Source: Hyphomicrobiales bacterium
Lineage (GTDB): Bacteria; Pseudomonadota; Alphaproteobacteria; Rhizobiales; Xanthobacteraceae
Assembly: GCA_021730985.1 (NCBI GenBank)
Contig: JAKFYI010000022.1
Location: 101,008 to 165,007 of the forward strand
DNA length: 64,000 nucleotides
Direction: 5' to 3'
Positions 10,253-18,823 of this stretch are shown here, piece by piece; position 1 is the stretch's first letter, and the number at the start of each line of letters is the position of its first letter. Made by a program: the position numbers and the translations under genes. Below the pieces are notes generated by a model that saw only the letters and a program-made list of their open reading frames with translations, was not told where the DNA came from and searched no databases.

Positions 10253-11044
10253 ATGGACGAAAGTCCAATATTGATCGAGCGCCGCGATGGCTTCCGCATC
10301 CTGACGCTCAATCGTCCGGCGCGGCTCAACGCCTTCACCATTCCGATGCATCAGGTGCTGGCGGAGGCGATCGCCGACGCCGAGCGCGATGCGTCGTGCC
10401 GCGCGCTGCTGCTCACCGGCACCGGCCGCGCGTTCTCCACCGGGCAGGATCTGAACGAGCGCGTCACCGCGTCGGGCGACGTGGTGGTGCCTGGCGAAGC
10501 GCTGCAGAAATACTACAACCCGCTGGTGCTGAAGCTGCGCGCACTGCCCTTCCCCGTGGTCTGCGCGGTGAACGGCATCGCCGCCGGCGCGAGCTGCAAT
10601 ATCGCGCTCGCCTGTGACATCGTCCTCGCCGCCCGCTCGGCGAGCTTCCTGCAACCCTTCGCCCGCCTGGGACTCGTGCCCGACGCCGGCGGCACCTGGC
10701 TGCTGCCGCGCCTGATCGGACAGGCGCGCGCGCGCGGCCTCGCGTTGCTGGCGGAGCCGATCTCGGCCGAGCAGGCCGAGCAGTGGGGATTGATCTGGAA
10801 GGTGGTGGACGACGCAGTGCTGATGAGCGAGGCGGAAAAGCTCTGCACGCACTTCGCCACCGCGCCGACGTTCGGACTGGCGCAGATCAAGCGCGCGTTC
10901 GATGCCGCCGAGGACAACGATCTTTCCACCCAGCTCGACCTCGAACGCACGCTGCAGCGCGAGTCGGGCTCGCACCCGGACTACGCCGAGGGCGTGAAGG
11001 CGTTCCTGGGCAAGCGCAAGCCGGTTTTCACCGGAAAACGATGA
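10253..11044 (+). CDS. Enoyl-CoA hydratase/isomerase family protein, PaaG-like
   Basis: A 263-residue crotonase-fold enzyme. The ATG at 10253 is chosen because an AGGAAGGGAAG ribosome site precedes it. The segments GRAFSTGQDLNER, VNGIAAGASCNIALACD (oxyanion hole) and LGLVPDAGGTWLLPR match PaaG, the 1,2-epoxyphenylacetyl-CoA isomerase. The Asp of VPDAGG corresponds to the PaaG catalytic acid. No other paa genes are nearby, so the substrate may instead be another ring or unsaturated acyl-CoA. It is divergent from the TAXI operon. Confidence 0.88.
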   Translation: MDESPILIERRDGFRILTLNRPARLNAFTIPMHQVLAEAIADAERDASCRALLLTGTGRAFSTGQDLNERVTASGDVVVPGEALQKYYNPLVLKLRALPFPVVCAVNGIAAGASCNIALACDIVLAARSASFLQPFARLGLVPDAGGTWLLPRLIGQARARGLALLAEPISAEQAEQWGLIWKVVDDAVLMSEAEKLCTHFATAPTFGLAQIKRAFDAAEDNDLSTQLDLERTLQRESGSHPDYAEGVKAFLGKRKPVFTGKR

Positions 11045-11125
11045 TTATGCGGCCGGCCGGGTGGCTTGAGAGGCGCAAAACCCATCCTATATGGCGGGGA
11101 GTTGCGCTCTGGAGGACGTTCATCA

Positions 11126-11584
11126 ATGTGGGGGGCCCTGGTCCGCCAACTGGTCGCCTACGTGCTCACCAGGCGCGGCAAGAAGGTTATCGCCTTCGTC
11201 GGCACCATGCTGCTGCTGTTCGTGACGGCGCTGCTGCTCGACACTCAACTGTATCTGACCGCCGGGTTCACGGGGCTGCTCGCCGCGGCCACTGTGCTGT
11301 CCTGGGCGGTCAACAACATCCGGCAGAGGCACAGGGATCGCGAGCGCGAGCGGCTTCAGTTGGAGGAAGCCTTGCGCCGGGCGGCCGCGGCCGCGGCCCG
11401 CGGCGAGAAGATGGACAAAGCCCGCTCGACCTTTACCGGAGCAGCGCGCACCGTGACCGGCGGCGCCGCCAATGTCGTGGGCGCCGCCCGCAGCGGAATT
11501 TCCGCGACGCGCGACAAGTTGAAATTCTGGAAGCGGCGCAACCCGCATCCCGCGCCGGCCAACGATCCCGGCAGCGCGACGTAG
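11126..11584 (+). CDS. Small membrane protein of unknown function
   Basis: A 152-residue protein starting at ATG 11126 after a GGAGG ribosome site. Two hydrophobic helices lie at about residues 22-40 (VIAFVGTMLLLFVTALLL) and 44-62. They are followed by a charged RQRHRDRERERLQLEEALRR segment that may be coiled, then an Ala/Gly/Thr-rich tail ending in a basic stretch. It looks like an inner-membrane protein with a cytoplasmic tail. The family was not recognised, and no neighbour is clearly co-transcribed. Confidence 0.72.
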   Translation: MWGALVRQLVAYVLTRRGKKVIAFVGTMLLLFVTALLLDTQLYLTAGFTGLLAAATVLSWAVNNIRQRHRDRERERLQLEEALRRAAAAAARGEKMDKARSTFTGAARTVTGGAANVVGAARSGISATRDKLKFWKRRNPHPAPANDPGSAT

Positions 11585-11620
11585 AATTTCGCGATGGCAC
11601 GCCTCATTGAGACGTGCGTC

Positions 11621-11719
11621 TTGTAGGGTGGGTTGAGCGCAGCGAAACCCACCGCAACCCATCAAGCGCAGCATGGCCTGAGAGACGATGGGTCTCGCTG
11701 CGCTCAACCCATCCTACGA
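11621..11719. repeat. Dispersed palindromic repeat, family C
   Basis: An imperfect palindrome of about 100 bp. The left arm reads TTGTAGGGTGGGTTGAGCGC, the right arm GCGCTCAACCCATCCTACGA, with a further copy of the AACCCAYC motif between them. This sequence type is scattered through many proteobacterial genomes. A half-copy (AAACCCATCCTAT) sits at about 11079-11092. Confidence 0.85.
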
Positions 11720-11738
11720 ACTGGTGGGATGTCCGCCG

Positions 11739-12041
11739 TCACACGGCTTCGGTCGCAAACCACTCGATCGCGAGAGGCGCTCGGAAAGCAAACCGTTGCA
11801 GATGCTTGTCGATGACATTCTGCAACTGCGCGAGGCGATCGGTGTCCTCCGCCTCGGCTTTCAACGTCAGAATGCCGTTGCCTGCTTCGAGCCGGCATGT
11901 GCCGACCGAGAAGACGATCTGGCCTTGTTCCGGGGTGAAGCTGACCGGCAGTTTGTGGGCGAAATGCTTGCAGAGCTGCTGCAGGTAAATGCTGGCACGT
12001 TCTGTCTCAACGCGCGCGACCGAGTGGTTCATTTGTGTCAA
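11739..12041 (-). CDS. DUF2218 domain protein
   Basis: A 100-residue cytoplasmic protein that is all DUF2218: an N-terminal VETERASIYLQQLCKHFAHK stretch followed by a PEQGQIVFSVGTCRLEA core. The function of the domain is unknown; it is often found near PadR regulators and siderophore-interacting proteins. Here it follows the YqjI-like PadR gene by 23 bp on the same strand, so the two are likely co-transcribed. A second Met at residue 4 is an equally possible start. Confidence 0.88.
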   Translation of the reverse strand: MTQMNHSVARVETERASIYLQQLCKHFAHKLPVSFTPEQGQIVFSVGTCRLEAGNGILTLKAEAEDTDRLAQLQNVIDKHLQRFAFRAPLAIEWFATEAV

Positions 12042-12064
12042 TCCTTCCGTTGGCGCTGCCGCCG

Positions 12065-12691
12065 TTACTTCTTCGAAGCCTGGCTTGAACCGTCACGCAG
12101 CGCGCGAATGCGCTCGGCCGCGGTATCGATGGCGGCCGCAACGTTTCGCGCTTCCGCGTCTGACCAGGGCTCGGTGCCGCTTCGCAATGCGGACTTCAAG
12201 CTGTCCACGGCTGCGACGATGACGGGATAAGCGCTCGCCTGCGAACGGCCCGCCTGCTTCATGCGAGAAAGAATGTCGCCGACCAGCGCACTGTTCTGGT
12301 CGAGAAACGCGCGGCCTTCCGGCGTGATCTGATAGCTGTTGCGTGCGACGTCGCCGGTGGCGGGGACGGTGTGTCCCACGTCCTGCAGCAGTTGCAGCGT
12401 CGGATAGATGACGCCCGGGCTCGGGCTGTACGCGCCGCCGGTGCGCTGCTCGATTTCGCGGATGATGTCGTAGCCATGCCGGGGCTGTTCGCTCAGCAGT
12501 GCGAGCACGACGTGCCTCAACTCTCCGTGGTCGAAGAACCGGCCGCCGCCGTGCCTTCCGCCGCCGCCCATTCCGCCTCCGAACCGGCCGCGGTGACCAT
12601 GCCGCCTGCCCCGGCCGTGTTCGCCGCCGCCTTGATGCTCTCCCATGAGCCGACAGCGATGGTCCATGCCGTGATGTGAATGTATTCTCAT
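12065..12691 (-). CDS. PadR-family regulator, YqjI-like with His/Gly-rich N-terminus
   Basis: A 208-residue regulator. The start at 12691 is preferred because GGAGA precedes it. The first 55 residues are rich in His, Gly and Arg (HSHHGMDH, GRGRRHGHRG, GGGRHGGG). They are followed by a PadR winged helix: FFDHGELRHVVLALLSEQPRHGYD and then SPSPGVIYPTLQLLQD. The same layout, with a His-rich tail before FFGHGELR, is found in E. coli YqjI, a nickel-responsive repressor of a ferric reductase gene. A metal-sensing role is inferred from that resemblance. The DUF2218 gene follows, and the urease (nickel enzyme) cluster begins about 700 bp away. Confidence 0.88.
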   Translation of the reverse strand: MRIHSHHGMDHRCRLMGEHQGGGEHGRGRRHGHRGRFGGGMGGGGRHGGGRFFDHGELRHVVLALLSEQPRHGYDIIREIEQRTGGAYSPSPGVIYPTLQLLQDVGHTVPATGDVARNSYQITPEGRAFLDQNSALVGDILSRMKQAGRSQASAYPVIVAAVDSLKSALRSGTEPWSDAEARNVAAAIDTAAERIRALRDGSSQASKK

Positions 12692-12706
12692 ATCGTTCTC
12701 CATTTT

Positions 12707-12727
12707 GATATATCGAATAGATATATC
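12707..12727. promoter_or_regulatory. Palindromic operator candidate for the PadR gene
   Basis: Two copies of the self-complementary octamer GATATATC are separated by GAATA just upstream of the PadR start. PadR proteins often bind such AT-rich dyads at their own promoters, so autoregulation is likely but inferred. The dyad would overlap the coding region if translation began at the farther-upstream Met at 12745, which supports the 12691 start. Confidence 0.65.
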
Positions 12728-12745
12728 TAATTCGCAAGATGTCAA

Positions 12746-13230
12746 GCCAAGCTTGCCCCACCAACCGCGCCTGCTTGACCGCCATCAGAATTTATGCTTT
12801 TAGTCCTATATCCCGTTCAGCGAGGGGCGTCAGCCGGTGACGCCAGTTGATGGAGCGGGATGCGGCGCCCGCGGGTTCGGCTTCGTCAGCCGGGCTCCCG
12901 GGAGGCCTCGGGACCCCGCCCTACGGACACCACGATCCGTGCGCAGGGAGCCTGCTGAACGGCCGGAGCAATCCGGTTCGCAAGCGCGGCCCGAGAGCCA
13001 GTGCGGACAAGCGTAACGCCCCGCACGAAAACGCCGCAGTGGCGCGCCGGACGGCGCCACGCTCTTCGCAAGGAGAGCGTGACTGAGAGACCAAGGCAGC
13101 GCCGGACGGCGCGCCATCCCCTCGCCTTAAGGCGGAGGGGAAATTGCCGGGCCCCGCGAAGAGCGCGGCGGCCGTCAGCGATGACGCATGTCTGGAAGAA
13201 TGATGGGCCTGCAAGTTGGCACGTCCGTAC
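12746..13230. other. Gene-free GC-rich segment with tandem hairpins
   Basis: No convincing gene is seen between the PadR operator and the repeat at 13241. The stretch from about 12832 is GC-rich and palindromic. Clear examples are GTGGCGC (13039-13045) with GCGCCAC (13054-13060), and ACGCTCT (13059-13065) with AGAGCGT (13074-13080). CGCCGGACGGCGC occurs twice (near 13045 and 13103). It resembles intergenic repeat debris rather than a gene. Confidence 0.55.
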
Positions 13231-13240
13231 AACACGACAG

Positions 13241-13329
13241 CTGTCGTTCCCGCGAAAGCGGGAACCCAGTAAACGCAGGCCTCTCGATAGAGCGGTGATT
13301 GCTGGATCCCCGCTTACGCGGGATGACGG
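13241..13329. repeat. Dispersed palindromic repeat, family A copy 1
   Basis: The left arm CTGTCGTTCCCGCGAAAGCG and a right arm ending CGCTTACGCGGGATGAC enclose a CCAGTAAACGCAGG/CTGGAT core. Copies occur at 41294, 43801, 44990 and 53946. This one lies about 50 bp downstream of ureG and could act as a transcript-end hairpin. Confidence 0.9.
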
Positions 13330-13380
13330 CGGTGAATGGGGTGACGTCGCAGGACAGCGGCGAAGAATATTGCAAAGAAT

Positions 13381-14013
13381 CTAAACGCCCAATCCGCCCT
13401 TCTCCTCGATGAAGGCCGCGATTTCCGCCACGCCGTCGCCGCTTCGCAGGTTCGTCATCACGAACGGCCTTGCGCCCCGCATCTTCTTGGCGTCGCGCTG
13501 CATCACGTCGAGCGACGCGCCGACGTAGGGTGCGAGGTCGATCTTGTTGATGACGAGCAAATCGGAACGCGTGATGCCGGGTCCGCCCTTGCTCGGAATC
13601 TTGTCGCCCGCCGCGACGTCGATCACATAGATCGTGAGGTCGGCCAGCTCCGGCGAGAAGGTCGCCGCCAGGTTGTCGCCGCCGGACTCGATCAGCACCA
13701 GGTCGAGTTGCGGAAACTTCTTCCGCATGTCGGCGACGGCGGCGAGGTTAATCGAGGCATCCTCGCGGATCGCGGTGTGCGGGCAGCCGCCGGTCTCGAC
13801 GCCGGCAATGCGCTCGGCCGCCAGCGCGCCGGAGCGCACCAGGTATTCGGCGTCCCACTTGGTGTAGATGTCGTTGGTGATGGCCGCGATCTCGAAGCGG
13901 TCGCGCAGCCGCTTGCACAGCGCATCCATCAGCGCGGTCTTGCCGGAGCCGACCGGACCGCCGATACCGACGCGAAGCGGGCCGTTGAGGTTTTTTATCA
14001 CTGCTCTCTCCAA
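13381..14013 (-). CDS. ureG: Urease accessory GTPase UreG
   Basis: A 210-residue cytoplasmic GTPase needed to load nickel into urease. It has the P-loop GGPVGSGKT at residues 18-26, the metal-binding CPH motif ([15 protein letters not shown]), the [17 protein letters not shown] segment and the base-recognition [10 protein letters not shown]. Length and motifs are standard. It is the last gene of the ureE-ureF-ureG group, 18 bp after ureF. Confidence 0.98.
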   Translation of the reverse strand: MERAVIKNLNGPLRVGIGGPVGSGKTALMDALCKRLRDRFEIAAITNDIYTKWDAEYLVRSGALAAERIAGVETGGCPHTAIREDASINLAAVADMRKKFPQLDLVLIESGGDNLAATFSPELADLTIYVIDVAAGDKIPSKGGPGITRSDLLVINKIDLAPYVGASLDVMQRDAKKMRGARPFVMTNLRSGDGVAEIAAFIEEKGGLGV

Positions 14014-14031
14014 GTCGCGCCTGTCACGTCA

Positions 14032-14922
14032 TCAACTCCGGAACAACCGCGTGTACTGCGTTTCATGCAACATGCTTGCCATATCGGCGCGCACCGTCGC
14101 GCTGCCCATGTCGTCGAGCGAGGCCGCGAGTGCGCGGGCGGCCGTTGCCGCGGCCACCGGCTCGAGCGCGGCCAGCACGCGCTGGCCGTCGGTCTGGCCG
14201 AGCGGAATGAGCCGGACGCCCGCGGAAATCATGTTGGCGGTGAGCGCATGGAGATAGGCGTTCAGCGTGGCGTCGAGCGCGATGCCGTGGCCCGCGGCCG
14301 CAACGCCGACCGCGACCGGATAGGCGATCGCGCCGTCCCACACCGCAAGCAGCCGGTCCAACGCATCGCACGGCCAGGCGGCGCGCGTTGCCTCGACGAA
14401 GGCGCGACCCTGCGCGGTGGTTTCGAGGTGGCGCTCCCTGGAGGGCGCGAACGCCGCGGCCAGTTCGGCGACATCGTGCAAGGCTTTGCCGCCGGCAAGC
14501 GCCGCGCGGTGGGCGTGAACCAGCAGCACGGCATCGCAGAACGCGCCGCCCTCGCCGATCACGGTAGCGAGCCAGCGCCGCAGCGTTTCGGCGTCCTTGA
14601 TGTCGCCGGTCTCCACCGCCCATTCGATGCCGCTGGAATAGGAGAACGCGCCGACCGGATAAGCCGGCGACAGCCAGGCCATCAGGCGATACAGCGCGGC
14701 GGACTCACGAGACTGATCGGTCTTGCCGCTTGCACGCTCTTTCTTCTCCCTCTCCCCGCTTGCGGGGAGAGGGTCGGGGTGAGGGGCCGACGCGGCGGAA
14801 TCCTCTCGTGAGTCCCCCTCACCCGACCTCGCTTCGCTCGGTCGACCTCTCCCCGCACGCGGGGCGAGGTGACGCGCTGCACCAGCCTTGCTCCTCAGCG
14901 ACATGGATTTCTTACGAGCCAT
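14032..14922 (-). CDS. ureF: Urease accessory protein UreF with repeat-derived N-terminal insert
   Basis: UreF acts with UreD and UreG in nickel insertion. The canonical protein begins near [21 protein letters not shown] and runs to the C-terminus [12 protein letters not shown]. In front of it are about 70 extra residues, of which about 42 ([20 protein letters not shown] to [13 protein letters not shown]) are the translation of a family B palindromic repeat. The frame stays open through it from ATG 14922, which overlaps the 3' end of ureE by 11 bases. The total is 296 residues, against about 230-240 usual for the family. No ATG lies between the repeat and LMAWLSP, so translation through the repeat, or from a rare start codon, is required. 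Confidence 0.93.
   Translation of the reverse strand: MARKKSMSLRSKAGAARHLAPRAGRGRPSEARSGEGDSREDSAASAPHPDPLPASGEREKKERASGKTDQSRESAALYRLMAWLSPAYPVGAFSYSSGIEWAVETGDIKDAETLRRWLATVIGEGGAFCDAVLLVHAHRAALAGGKALHDVAELAAAFAPSRERHLETTAQGRAFVEATRAAWPCDALDRLLAVWDGAIAYPVAVGVAAAGHGIALDATLNAYLHALTANMISAGVRLIPLGQTDGQRVLAALEPVAAATAARALAASLDDMGSATVRADMASMLHETQYTRLFRS
14744..14873. repeat. Dispersed palindromic repeat, family B copy 2 (within ureF)
   Basis: Blocks CTCTCCCCGC, GCGGGGAGAGGGTCGGGGTG, CCCCCTCACCCGACCTCGCT and CCTCTCCCCGCACGCGGGG match the unit at 3291-3454. It lies wholly within the 5' part of ureF and keeps its reading frame. Confidence 0.9.
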
Positions 14923-15400
14923 GATCGTGCCCGTGTCCCCCGTGCGAAGGCGCAATCGCCTCCGGGTCGAACGGCGCCTCGACGCGCGCGACCGTCGCGC
15001 CGAGCAGCCGCGCCATCTCCTCCAGCACATGATCCTGGCGGATGAAAATCTTATCCCCATCGATCTGCAGGCCGGTATGACGATTGCCGAGATGCCAGGC
15101 GAGACGAACCATATCGAGCGGCGTGCGGGCGCGAAGCTGCAACAGCGGCTCGGGCTGCCCCGTCACCAGCACGGTGGTGCCATCGTCCAGCACGATGCCG
15201 TCGCCGTCGCGCAGCGCCACCGCCTCGTCGAGGTCGAGCAGGAAATCGGTGCCGCCCTCGCCCTTGAGGCGGATGCGGCGCCGGTGCCGGTCCTCGGCGT
15301 CGAGCAGCACGCGGTCCACCGCCGATGCCGTGTCCCACCGCCCGCGCGGCCGGATTGCGAAGCCGCGCTTCACATTGGCCTCGCGGCCAAGGCACGCCAT
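14912..15400 (-). CDS. ureE: Urease nickel metallochaperone UreE
   Basis: A 162-residue protein that delivers nickel for urease maturation. It contains [20 protein letters not shown], the [14 protein letters not shown] core, the conserved WHLGNRH with RQDHVLEEM, and a short His-rich tail ([10 protein letters not shown]). Residues 1-20 are weakly conserved; a GTG at 15373 is a possible alternative start. It opens the ureEFG group and lies only 30 bp from the divergent cupin gene, so it must be transcribed separately from ureC. Confidence 0.95.
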   Translation of the reverse strand: MACLGREANVKRGFAIRPRGRWDTASAVDRVLLDAEDRHRRRIRLKGEGGTDFLLDLDEAVALRDGDGIVLDDGTTVLVTGQPEPLLQLRARTPLDMVRLAWHLGNRHTGLQIDGDKIFIRQDHVLEEMARLLGATVARVEAPFDPEAIAPSHGGHGHDHGS

Positions 15401-15430
15401 AATGCGGCGGACGATTTCATGGAGAAGAAC

Positions 15431-15919
15431 ATGCCGGACACTACCACCCTCAAGGGCAAATACTCAGCCGCCGGCGAGGGCAATATCTATGCGCGCGCCA
15501 ACACCGCGACCTGCAAGATCACCGCCGCCGACACCAACGGCACCTACGAGATTTTCGACGAGCAATGCAAGCCGGGCTTCGAATCCCGCCTGCACATGCA
15601 CACCAAGTCGTTCCAGGTCTGCTACGTGGTCGATGGCTCCGGCGAATTTCAGCTCGGCGACGAGGTGTTCCACGCCAAGAAGGGCGCCTGCGTCAACATC
15701 CCGCCGGGCACGCCGCACAAGGTCGGCTCCAAGGAAGGGATGCGCATGCTGATGGTGTATTCGCCGCCCGGCTTGGAGGGCATGATGGCAGCGATGAAGG
15801 CCCTCACCCCGGAGCAGCTTCGCGACGGCGCGCTGACGTCGAAAATCCTGTCCGATCACGATACCGTGGTGCTCGGCGAAGGCTCCGGCAGCAAGGGTAC
15901 GGGCTCGGTGCTGGGATGA
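15431..15919 (+). CDS. Cupin-domain protein
   Basis: A 162-residue protein, start ATG 15431 after GGAGAAG. A single cupin lies at about residues 40-115: the first metal motif region GFESRLHMHTKSFQVCYVVDGSGEF, and the second GACVNIPPGTPHKVGSKEG with its His. The C-terminal 45 residues are helical and end in a Gly/Ser-rich tail. The enzyme or binding function is unknown. It lies on the opposite strand to the surrounding urease genes, between ureC and ureE. Confidence 0.88.
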   Translation: MPDTTTLKGKYSAAGEGNIYARANTATCKITAADTNGTYEIFDEQCKPGFESRLHMHTKSFQVCYVVDGSGEFQLGDEVFHAKKGACVNIPPGTPHKVGSKEGMRMLMVYSPPGLEGMMAAMKALTPEQLRDGALTSKILSDHDTVVLGEGSGSKGTGSVLG

Positions 15920-16060
15920 GCCTGCCCGGAAATATGGCAGCGGAACTTCAGAGCTGTTCGCACATTGTGGCAAGCGCCGGAAACGGTTGACCGTGCCATC
16001 GCGGCGGGTAGGAATGCCGCGTCAGACCTCCTGCAATTCCACCAGCATCCCGGACGATCC

Positions 16061-16495
16061 ATGCCCCTCGTTGTTCGCCGTCTCGCGGCCGGCCTCCTGT
16101 GCTTGATGTTGGGTGGTATGGGCCAGGCCAGCGCCGAGGAGTTCATCGGCACCTGGCTCACCGAGAAGGGCGAGGCACAGGTCCGCGTCGCCAAATGCGG
16201 CGCGCAGTTGTGCGGCACGATCGCGTGGCTGCGCGATCCGGTCGATCCCAAGACCGGCAAGCCGCAGATGGACGATCTCAACCCGAACCCCAGCCTGCGC
16301 ACACGGCCGGTGCTCGGGATGCGCATCTTCACCATGAGCCAGGACGCCACCGGCTCCTGGACCGGCACCATCTACAACTCCGACGACGGCCAGAACTACC
16401 GGGGGCGCCTCGCCCCCCAGGGGGACAACGCCATGGAGGTGAACGGCTGCGCCGGCCGATTGTGCGGCTCCGAAGTCTGGAAACGCGTCAAGTAG
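16061..16495 (+). CDS. DUF2147 secreted protein
   Basis: A 144-residue exported protein. The signal peptide runs from MPLVVRRLAAGLLCLMLGGM to about QASA. The mature part is a DUF2147 domain: EEFIGTWLTEKGEAQVRVAKCG with Cys pairs (CGAQLCG, CAGRLCGSEVW) and a GTIYNSDDGQNYRG segment. Function is unknown; it is probably periplasmic. Its stop codon is six bases from the end of the convergent ureC gene, so it sits inside the urease cluster on the other strand. Confidence 0.88.
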   Translation: MPLVVRRLAAGLLCLMLGGMGQASAEEFIGTWLTEKGEAQVRVAKCGAQLCGTIAWLRDPVDPKTGKPQMDDLNPNPSLRTRPVLGMRIFTMSQDATGSWTGTIYNSDDGQNYRGRLAPQGDNAMEVNGCAGRLCGSEVWKRVK

Positions 16496-16501
16496 CTCAC
16501 C

Positions 16502-18211
16502 TCAGAACAGGAAATACCGCTGCGCCATGGGCAGCACCTCCGCCGGCGCGCAGGTGAGCAGTTCGCCGTCGGCGCGCACCTCGTAGGTTTCCGGATCGAT
16601 CTGGATGTCCGGCGTCGCGGAATTGTGGATCATGTTCTTCTTGCCGATGTCGCGGGTATGCTCGACCGCGACGAGCTTTTTCTCAACGCCGAGCTTGTCG
16701 CCGAGCTTCGCCTTCACCGCGGCCTTGGAGACGAACACCAGCGATGACGCGGTCAGCGCCTTGCCATAGGCACCGAACATCGGGCGATAGTGCACCGGCT
16801 GCGGAGTAGGGATCGAAGCGTTGGGATCGCCCATCGGCGCGGCCACGATGGTGCCGCCCTTGATGATGCAGTCCGGTTTCACGCCGAAGAACGCCGGCGA
16901 CCACAGCACCAGGTCGGCAAGCTTGCCCTTCTCCACCGACCCGATGTGCTTCGACACGCCGTGCGCGATCGCCGGGTTGATGGTGTACTTCGCGATGTAA
17001 CGCTTGGCGCGCGCGTTGTCGTTGTCGCCCTTCTCTTGCTTCAGGCGGCCGCGCTGTTTCTTCATCTTGTCGGCGGTCTGCCAGGTACGGATAATCACCT
17101 CGCCGAGCCGCCCCATCGCCTGGCTGTCCGATGACATCATCGACAGTGCCCCGAGATCGTGGAGGATGTCCTCCGCGGCGATCGTCTCCTTGCGGATGCG
17201 ACTCTCGGCGAACGCCAGATCCTCCGCGATCGACGGATCGAGGTGATGGCACACCATCAGCATGTCGAGATGCTCATCGATGGTGTTGCGGGTGAACGGC
17301 CGCGTCGGATTGGTCGACGACGGCAGCACGTTCTTCAGCCCTGCGACCTTCATGATGTCGGGGGCATGCCCGCCGCCCGCGCCTTCGGTATGGAAAGCAT
17401 GGATGGTGCGGCCCTTGAACGCCTTGATGGTGTCCTCGACGAAGCCCGACTCGTTCAGCGTGTCGGTGTGGATCATCACCTGCACGTCGTAGTCGTCGGC
17501 GACCGACAGGCAGTTGTCGATTGCGGCGGGCGTGGTGCCCCAGTCCTCGTGCAGCTTGAGCGCGCAGGCGCCGCCCTTGACCATTTCCTCCAGCGCCGCG
17601 GGCAGCGACGCGTTGCCCTTGCCGGCGAAGCCCAAGTTGACCGGGAACGCATCAGCCGCCTGGATCATGCGGCCGAGATGCCACGGCCCGGGCGTGCAGG
17701 TCGTAGCAAACGTGCCGTGTGCCGGGCCCGTACCGCCGCCGAGCAGCGAGGTAATCCCCGACATGAGCGCGTCGTCGATCTGCTGAGGGCAGATAAAATG
17801 AATATGCGTGTCGAAACCACCAGCGGTGAGGATTTTCCCCTCACCCGCGATGATCTCGGTCCCGGGCCCGATCACGATCGTAACGTTCGGCTGGATGTCC
17901 GGATTGCCCGCCTTACCGATTGCGGAGATGTAGCCGCCCTTGAGGCCGACGTCGGCCTTCACGATGCCCCAGTGATCGAGGATCAGCGCGTTGGTGATGA
18001 CGGTGTCGGCGGCGCCCTTCTTGTTGGTGACCTGCGATTGCCCCATGCCGTCGCGAATCACCTTGCCGCCACCGAACTTCACCTCCTCGCCGTAGGTGGT
18101 GAAGTCCTTTTCGACCTCAATGATCAGGTCGGTGTCGGCCAATCGGACGCGATCGCCCGTCGTCGGCCCAAACATGTCTGCATAAATCGTGCGCTTCATT
18201 TTGACGGACAT
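16502..18211 (-). CDS. ureC: Urease alpha subunit UreC
   Basis: The 569-residue catalytic subunit of urease, which hydrolyses urea to ammonia and carbamate in the cytoplasm. Nickel ligands are visible: THIHF (His136 and His138), carbamylated Lys219 in LKLHEDWG, the His of [12 protein letters not shown], and the [14 protein letters not shown] segment. The flap [20 protein letters not shown] with its catalytic His is present, as is the SSDSQAMGR Asp. Length is standard. It is separated from ureB by an unusual 300-bp gap. Confidence 0.99.
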   Translation of the reverse strand: MSVKMKRTIYADMFGPTTGDRVRLADTDLIIEVEKDFTTYGEEVKFGGGKVIRDGMGQSQVTNKKGAADTVITNALILDHWGIVKADVGLKGGYISAIGKAGNPDIQPNVTIVIGPGTEIIAGEGKILTAGGFDTHIHFICPQQIDDALMSGITSLLGGGTGPAHGTFATTCTPGPWHLGRMIQAADAFPVNLGFAGKGNASLPAALEEMVKGGACALKLHEDWGTTPAAIDNCLSVADDYDVQVMIHTDTLNESGFVEDTIKAFKGRTIHAFHTEGAGGGHAPDIMKVAGLKNVLPSSTNPTRPFTRNTIDEHLDMLMVCHHLDPSIAEDLAFAESRIRKETIAAEDILHDLGALSMMSSDSQAMGRLGEVIIRTWQTADKMKKQRGRLKQEKGDNDNARAKRYIAKYTINPAIAHGVSKHIGSVEKGKLADLVLWSPAFFGVKPDCIIKGGTIVAAPMGDPNASIPTPQPVHYRPMFGAYGKALTASSLVFVSKAAVKAKLGDKLGVEKKLVAVEHTRDIGKKNMIHNSATPDIQIDPETYEVRADGELLTCAPAEVLPMAQRYFLF

Positions 18212-18511
18212 GGAATTTCTCGCGATATCTCAGTCGGCTGCGGGATCGATCCCCAGAATTATCAACATTCGCGGCGAACTTGCCCAAACGCGCGCTTTAA
18301 CTTGCCTCGCTTCGCCGCCGCGGTATCCTCACTCTCAGATGCTCACGTTCGGTTCGCCGAATGTGAGGGTCGCCAAGACCAGACCGGTCTGGGTGCTGAA
18401 GCTGCTACCGGCGTCGCACCATGTGGCCGATTTGATCCTGGTTTTCAGCAGCGGTAGCAGCGCTGAAAACGTGACGGGCGGGCGCAAGCTCGCCCGTCAT
18501 GATTCTTGGCA
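18212..18511. other. Structured gap between ureB and ureC
   Basis: No gene is seen in these 300 bp. They carry four dyads: CTCACGTTCGG/CCGAATGTGAG (18342-18367, one mismatch), the perfect palindrome CCAGACCGGTCTGG (18379-18392), GTTTTCAGC/GCTGAAAAC (18441-18470), and GACGGGCG/CGCCCGTC (18473-18498). The last lies 14 nt after the ureB stop on the transcript and is followed by a short U-rich stretch. They could form a processing, attenuation or stability element. Confidence 0.7.
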
Positions 18512-18823
18512 CTACGATTTGAGTTTTCCCATCACTTCGCCCCGGAATCCATAGATCGTTCGCGAACCCGCGAGCGCGACCAGCGTGACATCGCGCGTCT
18601 GACCTGGCTCGAAGCGCACCGCGGTGCCGGCCGCGATGTCGAGCCGCATCCCGCGCGATTTCTTGCGGTCGAACGTCAATGCGGGATTGGTCTCGAAGAA
18701 ATGGTAGTGCGAGCCGACCTGAATAGGCCGGTCGCCCGTGTTGGCGACGGTGAGCGTCACGGTCTTGCGGCCCTTGTTGAGCTCGATCTCGCCGTCCTTG
18801 ATGAACAATTCGCCGGGGATCAT
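18512..18823 (-). CDS. ureB: Urease beta subunit UreB
   Basis: A 103-residue structural subunit of urease. It contains the PGE start ([16 protein letters not shown]), the [20 protein letters not shown] core and the C-terminal [20 protein letters not shown]. Length and sequence are standard for the separate bacterial beta subunit. Its ATG overlaps the stop of the upstream DUF4375 gene by three bases (ATGA), so the two are translationally coupled. Confidence 0.97.
   Translation of the reverse strand: MIPGELFIKDGEIELNKGRKTVTLTVANTGDRPIQVGSHYHFFETNPALTFDRKKSRGMRLDIAAGTAVRFEPGQTRDVTLVALAGSRTIYGFRGEVMGKLKS

Noticed and set aside
13241..13329. CRISPR array, suggested by repeated GCGGGAA-like blocks
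   Set aside because: The blocks are inverted arms of one palindrome, with no regular spacers and no cas genes.
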